NCBI GenBank assembly: GCA_963576475.1
Contig: OY754978.1
Span: 13,929,718-13,993,717 of the forward strand
Direction of reading: 5' to 3'
Source: Molanna angustata
Taxonomy: Eukaryota; Arthropoda; Insecta; Trichoptera; Molannidae
Length of the DNA: 64,000 bases
The notes beneath the pieces are model-generated. The model was not told where the DNA came from, did not search any database, and saw only the letters and a list, made by a program, of their open reading frames with translations. The translations under genes were made by a program, and so were the position numbers. Shown here piece after piece: positions 57,380 through 64,000 of this stretch (position 1 is its first letter; each line of letters begins with the position of its first letter).

Positions 57380-57610
57380 TATTTTCTTGTCAAATCATGG
57401 TCTGACTCTTCGATCTGCTAATCGTATCACACTAGCTATTCCCATTCATTCTACTGAATTTCTCAGTTCCCATTTTGAAGTACAATCAGCAAGACTATGG
57501 AAATCTTTAAATTGTGATATTACGAAGTCTCAATCGTTTCAACTTTTAAAAACAACACCAAATCTATTATACCGTCTAATATGCTATATAAGTTGTTAAA
57601 TAAATAAATC
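57380..57610 (+). pseudogene. Non-LTR RT C-terminal remnant
   Basis: The frame at 57387-57599 reads MSNHGLTLRSANRITLAIPI, HSTEFLSSHFEVQSARLWKS, then LNCDITKSQSFQLLK. A-R-L-W-x-S-L followed by I-T-x-x-x-S-F-x-x-x-K is the standard end of Jockey-like RT proteins. The frame is intact to its own stop, near the AAATAAATAAAT end at about 57598. A less intact relative is at 11385-11800. Confidence 0.7.
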
Positions 57611-58324
57611 GATAAAAACTTTAAGTCAATCACCACATGATTTCCCCTATAAAAGTATACAATTGATTAGTTCAGAAATTATAATTCATGACATTCATAA
57701 GGAAGATGAAAAAAATATTCTTTAAACGAAATAGGATCGTCCGTCGTTTTTTGCTACCTACCAATTCTCTTAAATTTAATTAGTTGGACTTTCAGAAAGC
57801 GTGGTGAATAGTTTTTGGGAAACATCTTAAAGAGCCAAATACATCTCCATTAAATTTATTCTTTACGATGTTTTCTTGTATTCTCTTTTATCTGAATCTT
57901 TTTTATTCCCTTTTAATTCAACTAGAATCCCCTTGAGATGTCTTAATGAGTCGTGATGAATTCTCTCATCTGTACTAATCGACCATCATCAAAGAAATGT
58001 CGAAGAAACGTTTCGGTCAACTTAAAATATTGAAGTTGTATTTAAAACGAACTCAGTTTTTTTATTACCTATAGGTATATACACATGCTCTAAAAATTCT
58101 TTTTTAGAAATAACATTATCAAGCATTATCCATTGGAGTGGCATGGTCATTTTTTGACACCTGTCTTCTTCTTCTAGTTCGTTTTATTCATTGCTTAGGG
58201 TCGTGCAGTGCCCGGCTCAGAATAGTGTTTCCACTCCCTTTAATTATTATTCTTTCCTGGTGTCCCGCAAGAGCCGGGTAATCGAAAATACAAAAGAAGA
58301 AATAACACATAATTCAACATTGAG
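57611..58324. other. No gene recognised
   Basis: AT-rich. At 58150-58285 a more complex stretch (CTTCTTCTTCTAGTTCG, GGTCGTGCAGTGCCCGGCTC, CGCAAGAGCCGGGTAA) may be a retrotransposon 3' end in minus orientation with a GAA tail, unproven. Confidence 0.35.
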
Positions 58325-58495
58325 ATCCATCACCCATTCTGAATGTTGTTTTTTTAGATGAAACTAGACTAATGTTTGAAGGTACAGGTATGTGTCGTGC
58401 TTTATTTTATAAGGCAATTCTCACCCGCACACTTGTCGCTAGTTACTCCACATTTTAGTTTATGCTGTGACGGTGTGAATGAATGTTTTTTCAAA
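58325..58495 (+). repeat. Repeat D copy 4
   Basis: CACCCATTCTGAATG, GTATGTGTCGTGCTT, TCTCACCCGCACACTTGTCG and GCTGTGACGGTGTGAATGAA follow the order of copy 1 (8998-9180, minus). Confidence 0.6.
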
Positions 58496-59193
58496 ACCTT
58501 TAGATTTAGATGATCCAACTTTTTTCATTTAGTATATGGGCTGTACGACATGTACGTTTACCTATTTATTTAATCTTTTAATTTTTTTATGTATTTAGTA
58601 ATTAACTAAATAAATTGTCTTTTAAATACACATACTATGAAAAAAAATAGAAAAAGAATAAAAACAAAAAAAAAATAAAAATAAAAATAAATTGATCTAA
58701 GGAAACATAAAAAAGATATACTTACGGACTCAAAATAAACCAAAACATAAAATAAAAAAATATTACATATGAGAAAAACAACATTATCTGTAGTATATAT
58801 CAGGATATAATAACATATATTAGGTTTAAAAGACATACCTACTCAATATAAAATAAAATATGATAAAGGCTTTTGATACCACTGAATAATTGTCATTGTG
58901 CAAATTCGCATAAAAAACTTTCAAGTTCTTAGATATTAAATACATTAACCTTATGTTTCATCGGGGAAATTTCGCAAAAGTTTTATATAAGATTCGAGAA
59001 TTTATTGTTTTATGAAATGTTCAAGTTTTATTCGTTTTTAAGGATCATTTATTTTCATCGTTATATAATAATGGTTGGTATGTAAGCCATTCTTAATCTA
59101 TAGTCAATACTAAATGATCCGGGAATATGAATTTAAATAAAACAAGCGATGAAAATAAATCTCAACATTTATCAATTCCTAAGTATGAAGTAT
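58496..59193. other. No gene recognised
   Basis: AT-rich. A hydrophobic minus-strand frame (58606-58836) is driven by A-runs. Confidence 0.4.
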
Positions 59194-59235
59194 GTAACTT
59201 CTACTTTCCTTGTGATTAAGGAAAGTAGAAGTTAC
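59194..59235. repeat. Perfect 18-bp inverted repeat, 6-nt loop
   Basis: GTAACTTCTACTTTCCTT at 59194-59211 is exactly complementary to 59218-59235, with loop GTGATT. Confidence 0.9.
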
Positions 59236-59329
59236 TTTGGAGGTAGCAACAATGAATCTTTCGTTTGTGGAAATGAGGAACCAAGCGTTATGTAGTAAAT
59301 CTGTTTTTATTTATTAACTTAATAAATTA

Positions 59330-59379
59330 TTTAATTTTTTTTTCTTTATTTATTTAGTTTATTATTTTTTTTAATATAT

Positions 59380-59430
<51 letters not shown>

Positions 59431-59561
59431 TGTATTTATGTATTTATTTATTTATTTATTTACTTACTTATTTATTTATTTATTTATCGATTTGTTTGTT
59501 TATTTATTTATTTTTTATTTATTAATTATTTATTTAAGTATTTATTTATTTATTTATGTAT

Positions 59562-59632
<71 letters not shown>

Positions 59633-59715
59633 TTAATATATATCAATTCATACATTTACTTAGTCATTTATTTATTTAGTTATTAATTTTTTATTTATTT
59701 CTTTATATTTATTAA
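59330..59715 (+). repeat. TTTA microsatellite
   Basis: Nearly continuous TTTA units over about 380 bp with scattered substitutions. An 82-codon frame here translates as YLFI repeats and is an artefact. Confidence 0.95.
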
Positions 59716-59744
59716 TTCATTAATTCAATTTCCAGTTATTTGCT

Positions 59745-60470
59745 TATTTATTAAAGCGATCCGTGATCAAAATCAATGATCACGATCCAAATTAATAAGT
59801 AACGGTAGCCCATAAACAGCCAATCTTGATCGCTATCCTTGATCAAAAGCAATGATCACGATCCAAATTAATAAGTAATGGTAGCCCATAAACAGTCAAT
59901 CTTGATCGCTATCCTTGATCAAAAGCAATGATCACGATCCAAATTAATGAGTATCGGTAGCCCATAAACAGTCAATCTTGATCGCTATCCTTGATCAAAA
60001 GCACTGATCACGATCCAAATAAGTAAGTAACGGTAGCCTACAAACAATCAATCTTGATCGCGATTCGTGATCAAAAGCAAAGATTACTATCCAAATTATT
60101 AAGTAACGGCAGCCCATAAACAGCCAATCTTGATCGCTATCCTTGATCAAAAGCAATGATCACGATCCAAATTAATAAGTAACGGTAGCCCATAAACAGT
60201 CAATCTTGATCGCTATCCTTGATCAAAAGCAATGATCACGATCCAAATTAATGAGTATCGGTAGCCCATAAACAGTCAATCTTGATCGCTATCCTTGATC
60301 AAAAGCAATGATCACGATCCAAATTAATAAGTAACGGTAGCCTACAAACAATCAATCTTGATCGCGATTCGTGATCAAAAGCAAAGATTACTATCCAAAT
60401 TATTAAGTAACGGCAGCCCATACACAGTCAATCTGGATTATAATTGATATTGATCACGGATCGCGATCCG
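59745..60470 (+). repeat. 76-bp minisatellite with 304-bp higher order, MITE-derived
   Basis: CAATCTTGATCG recurs at 59821, 59897, 59973, 60049 and 60125, and continues at 76-bp steps to about 60429. Variants repeat every four units: the block 59821-60124 is almost the same as 60125-60428. The unit contains GATCACGATCC and GGTAGCCCATAAACAGTC, clearly related to MITE family H (25320-25625 and 10035-10155). Confidence 0.9.
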
Positions 60471-61734
60471 CATTTGATATATTATGGATCCATAATTGAT
60501 TAATCATTTTGTTATATAAAATAGGTATTGTCACGAAAACTGAATGAAATACGATGAACATATTGTATAAAGATGTATTAATGTGATTGTGAAATATACC
60601 ACCTCGGTACAGTCTAAGCATAGTGAGGTGGATATATAATATTATATGTAAAAAAAGATTTTTTGAATTATGATAAATAAATATTGACTCTAAACAGGCC
60701 AGCCTATGACAATTGAAAAATGTTTTCTAGAAAAAAATCATAATTTGTTTTTTAATGAAGTTTCGTTCAAAAATCATGGGGTATTTACAAATCCTACAGT
60801 AAAATAACATATCTCAACAAAATATGTTCAAAAATCTGATAATTAAATAAGAAAACTTTATTGCTTGTTTTGTTTTTGTAGGTCAATATGTAAATGCATT
60901 TTTACATATAACTAGAATAGGTTTGCCTATATAAAGCAAGGTAGTAAAACTTCTTCTCAAAGCTGATTTTTATGACAGCAATATAAAATCCAATAAACTT
61001 CCACGTTAGTGGTATTTTCACGAGTAAAATATTATATATTTCCTACAGCGAAATCCACTTGAATATGATATTCAATACTTATCCGTGTACTTAGCGATGA
61101 AATAAAGCTCAGTAAACAATCACATACAAACATCGTTAGTAAAATTATTGTTTTATAATGCGCCTTGTATTGACTTTTAGCATCGTTGTTCATTCTACTG
61201 GTCAAGAAAAATATTTTTTGAATCACATGCCAAAATAATATTTACAAAATAGTAACGTATCTACATACGGGTCAATTTTTGATATTGTAGTATGATTGAA
61301 TTTCTTAACATAATATTCATAGGCAAGCCAACATTTTCGGCTTCTATCAGCAGTTCCGCTACTGCATGTTAGACCTTTTCTTCGATATAAACATGAATTA
61401 ATTTATTTTATTTCAGAAAACTACAACTTTGTAAACCGTGTGGTTACATATAATATTATAATAGTGCTATTAAAATTAGTACAAGCCAATAATATTTACT
61501 TCTAATTAAAATGAATGAAGTAAAAATATTTAAACAAGTATGCTGAGCGGTAAGTAAATGAATAAAAACAATAAGAGAAAAAATAATATCGAAAAAAAAC
61601 AATACATAATGAGAATAAAATGAGGAAAAGGAGGGATTAATGGTGTGAAGGAATTAGGGAACTGGGTTGTAAAATTAATTTATTTTTATCTTTATTTATA
61701 TTGATCAAATTATGATACCCAATTATGACAAGAC
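60471..61734. other. No gene; contains a short hairpin
   Basis: CCACCTC at 60599-60605 pairs with GAGGTGG at 60625-60631. The surrounding 75 bp is homologous to 62391-62465, so this is probably a fragment of the same retrotransposon 3' UTR. The rest is AT-rich without a supported frame. Confidence 0.45.
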
Positions 61735-61858
61735 GTATGACTTGTGTGCAGGCATCCCGGGTTCGATTCTCAGCAGAGGAGAAATGTTGGATGAAATGGT
61801 TTTAAACTCGCCTTTTGCGTTGGATGCAAAGGAAGTGTTGATTATTATTATTATTAGG
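61735..61858 (+). mobile_element. SINE-G copy 2 (ATT tail)
   Basis: B-box-like GGGTTCGATTCTC, CAGCAGAGGAGAAATG, GGATGCAAAGGAAGTG and an ATT tail at 61841-61855 parallel the minus-strand copy at 9203-9415. The 5' head is incomplete. Confidence 0.55.
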
Positions 61859-61984
61859 TTGATGAATTTAAAAACTGATATCAGAGATTTTTTAGTAAGG
61901 ACTTAAACAATAAGTACCCTATCAAATGATTTCTGATTGGTATTCATTCATTTCATCATTCATAAAATTAAATTAAAAAATAAT

Positions 61985-62480
61985 GAAGTATTATTATAAT
62001 CACAGGACTAGTCATGCCAGAAGTTCGATTACAAAAAAAGGATTCACCTAATTATGTTTTACAATCTTCCCGAATACCTTAAAAAATAAATTCATTTCCA
62101 TTGTTTAAAAAACAACTCAAAATTTATACACTCACCTGATATGATTTTAATTAATTTGTAATTTGTTTTATTTTTTCTTATATTAATATGTTAAAAATAT
62201 TTTTATTGTGTGGTCACCCTGGCATTTATATCCATGTACCTTGCATTAATTGTACCAGTTGGGTGTGCCTTTATTTGCTGTGGAATAATATTATTGTCAC
62301 AATAATGATTTATGGTACCCAACTGCGTATTAGTAAATATTGTATTTTTGTGTGGTGGGTGCATGGATGTATGTAGATGTAATGTATCAATATAATATTG
62401 TAAATCTCCAACCTCGAAACAGGCGTAGTCATTGTGAGGTTGGAATAGTATTTATAAATAATGTTAAAAAAAATGTTGTG
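61985..62480 (+). pseudogene. Non-LTR 3' remnant with hairpin in the UTR
   Basis: Short coding traces in two frames, YNLPEYLK and NSFPLFKKQLKIYTL, fit the L-P-x-x-I/L-K ... F-K-K-x-L-K-x-Y-L end of RT proteins. A 3' UTR follows with a hairpin CCAACCTC (62408-62415) / GAGGTTGG (62436-62443). The related hairpin at 60599-60631 differs by a compensatory base pair. Confidence 0.45.
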
Positions 62481-63229
62481 TTGTTTTTGAAGCGGTATTT
62501 AGTTACTGTAGATTCAATGCTGTAGGCGGTGCCGTGTGTCAATTGGTTGAAATAGTGTTGCGGAAGGAGGGACTTACGAAAATACACATGAAAACTATCA
62601 CAAATACTGATGATGTTAAGCCAAATAACGCATCCAGTAAGAAAGAAACACGCCTATGGGACAGGCCTGTTAATTCCGTGCGTGAGTCAAAAGCTTTTGC
62701 AAAAGACAATAAAATTAAGAAATAAATTGTTGTAGTAATTTGAACTAAACAAAAAAAATATACAATGTAATTGAGAATTTTCAAACTTCGATATGTAGTT
62801 TTATTTGCAATTGGGAACTGTTTCATTCATATATGCTCGTTTTATATTCAGATTTCTTTCGTTATTCTCGTCTTACGCATTTGTTACGAATTATTCTCCA
62901 TAATTTATCCACTAAATTATGTATTTAATTTCAAATATTTTCTTCCCATATATGCACAAACTATTCAGTCTCTCATTCTAGGCCTGTTGGCCTCTTATAA
63001 TATAATTCTCCATCAATTTCCCTCTTGCGATAAGGATTATCAACTACTCATTCGTCTCTTGGGGCGATGTTCTGGAAGTCCTTTCCATATTATTCATTTT
63101 TCAGTGCAATACCCTATTTGGCAAAAATATTTTAATGTCAGAGATAATTAAGCATCGTCACTTGGGGTTTCAAGTGTTAAAAAGAGTACAGAATGCGACA
63201 ATTCCTAAACTATAATTATAATCTACACG
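62481..63229. other. No gene recognised
   Basis: Overlapping frames of 63, 95 and 126 codons on both strands (62534-63151) have no domain signature, and the longest starts at TTG. I do not support them as genes. Confidence 0.4.
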
Positions 63230-63790
63230 AGTGGTAATGAAACTAGTGTTGAGATCAAGAAAAGACTTGCCACGACTAACAAGTCTTACTTTGGACTACG
63301 GAGGCACTTTATGTAGATCACGTGTACTGTCAAGAAACACTAATATCCTCGTCTATGACATGTACCAACATACGACTCTGATTGTTGGGTTCTTGCTAAA
63401 AAGTTAATGAAGGCGTTAAGGTTTTCGAAAGACAAATTTTGAGAAAAATTTTCGGTCCCCTCTGCGATCAAAGCACGTGGAGAATCAGGTACAACCACGA
63501 ACTACAGAGCCTACTCAAGGAACCAAATATCGTCCAAACGATAAAAATAGGGAGGCTCCGCTGGTTACGACACGTGCATCGTATGGATGATGACCAAACA
63601 CCAAAAAGAATCCTCACATCTTGTTCAGAGGGTAAAAGAGGTATGGGAAGTCCAAAACTACGATGTATGGATCGAGAAGGACCTTCAGATAGCCGGTGTG
63701 CAGAATTGGAGAGAAAAATCCAAGGATTCTTTGGGAGGCCAAAACCCATCATGGGCTGTGGAGCTACTGATGTTGATGAATTATAATTTT
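63230..63790 (+). pseudogene. RTE-like RT C-terminal remnant, frameshifted
   Basis: Traces in order: EIKKRLATTNKSYFGLR (from 63251); then, after disruption, RKIFGPLCDQSTWRIRYNHE with RLRWLRHVHRMDDDQTPKR and SPKLRCMDRE (frame 63439-63786); then, in a third frame, EKDLQIAGVQNWREKSKD. These are consecutive C-terminal motifs of an RTE-like RT (K-I-F-G-P ... W-R-I-R-x-N-x-E-L ... R-L-R-W-x-x-H-V-x-R-M ... D-x-x-x-x-G-V-x-x-W-R). At least two frameshifts and stops show it is inactive. The catalytic RT domain is absent. Confidence 0.75.
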
Positions 63791-64000
63791 CATTTAATAC
63801 GTAGGTCTTATTGTTCCCATTACTTTTGTAATATACGAAATCTTTCTCGGCCAAGAAAGTAACAAGTTGTCATCAATCACTATTCTATGATTAATCCCTC
63901 ACTAAGGATTTCCGATATCTGATACAATACCTTAATTTCACCACCACGGCAAGACGGTTAATCGGAATCGCTTCCTACCAAAATTCCATAATTTATTACT
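63791..64000. other. No gene recognised
   Basis: AT-rich sequence to the window edge. Confidence 0.4.

Noticed and set aside
59438..59686. 82-codon YLFI-rich frame
   Set aside because: Direct translation of a TTTA microsatellite.
62771..63151. 126-codon hydrophobic plus-strand frame
   Set aside because: It starts at TTG, is driven by AT composition, overlaps other frames and has no known domain.

Overview
The window looks like intergenic, repeat-dominated DNA from an insect nuclear genome. It is strongly AT-rich, shows no host exon structure, and is packed with tRNA-derived SINEs, 5'-truncated non-LTR retrotransposon 3' ends, small DNA transposons and tandem repeats. TAGGTACCTA-type motifs and the style of the SINEs and reverse-transcriptase (RT) remnants are reminiscent of Lepidoptera, but the order cannot be proven from this sequence. 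I find no host protein-coding gene that I can support. The only long coding region is the RT of a non-LTR retrotransposon (23205-24761), whose reading frame is broken close to its true C terminus.

Layout. From 1 to 31 kb there is a mosaic of dispersed repeats: SINE-A (tRNA-like head, polyA tail, eight copies in the window), SINE-B, SINE-C, SINE-G (ATT tail), retroposon C, repeat D, several MITEs, a 683-bp foldback element with TTAA flanks, a 360-bp direct duplication about 2 kb apart, and a series of RT C-terminal fragments, nearly all on the plus strand. From 31.8 to 36.7 kb there are two copies of a roughly 1-kb Helitron-like family (HEL-E). One of them was split by a SINE-A and by a 1.8-kb hAT-type element with a perfect 8-bp target duplication, which itself holds an inner TA-flanked inverted-repeat element. 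From 37.85 to 55.0 kb there is one continuous tandem-repeat domain: a ~120-bp pyrimidine-rich repeat, a 27-bp repeat, a ~65-bp repeat, a 7-bp repeat, then about 44 monomers of a ~313-bp satellite (40.3-54.1 kb), then degenerate repeats resembling the left flank. Most of the satellite is a 13-monomer higher-order repeat of 4069-4070 bp, present 2.7 times almost unchanged. From 55 to 64 kb the dispersed mosaic resumes, with a 76-bp minisatellite apparently derived from a MITE (59.75-60.47 kb), a long TTTA microsatellite and more RT remnants.

No genes here work together in a pathway. What can be read is a transposition history: HEL-E was hit by SINE-A, which was hit by retroposon C; another HEL-E was hit by SINE-A and by hAT; and an array of satellite was homogenised very recently. 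The features most worth following are the higher-order satellite and its possible link to a Helitron-like end, the HEL-E terminal architecture, and the MITE-to-minisatellite conversion. All family names such as SINE-A or HEL-E are labels used only for this window.
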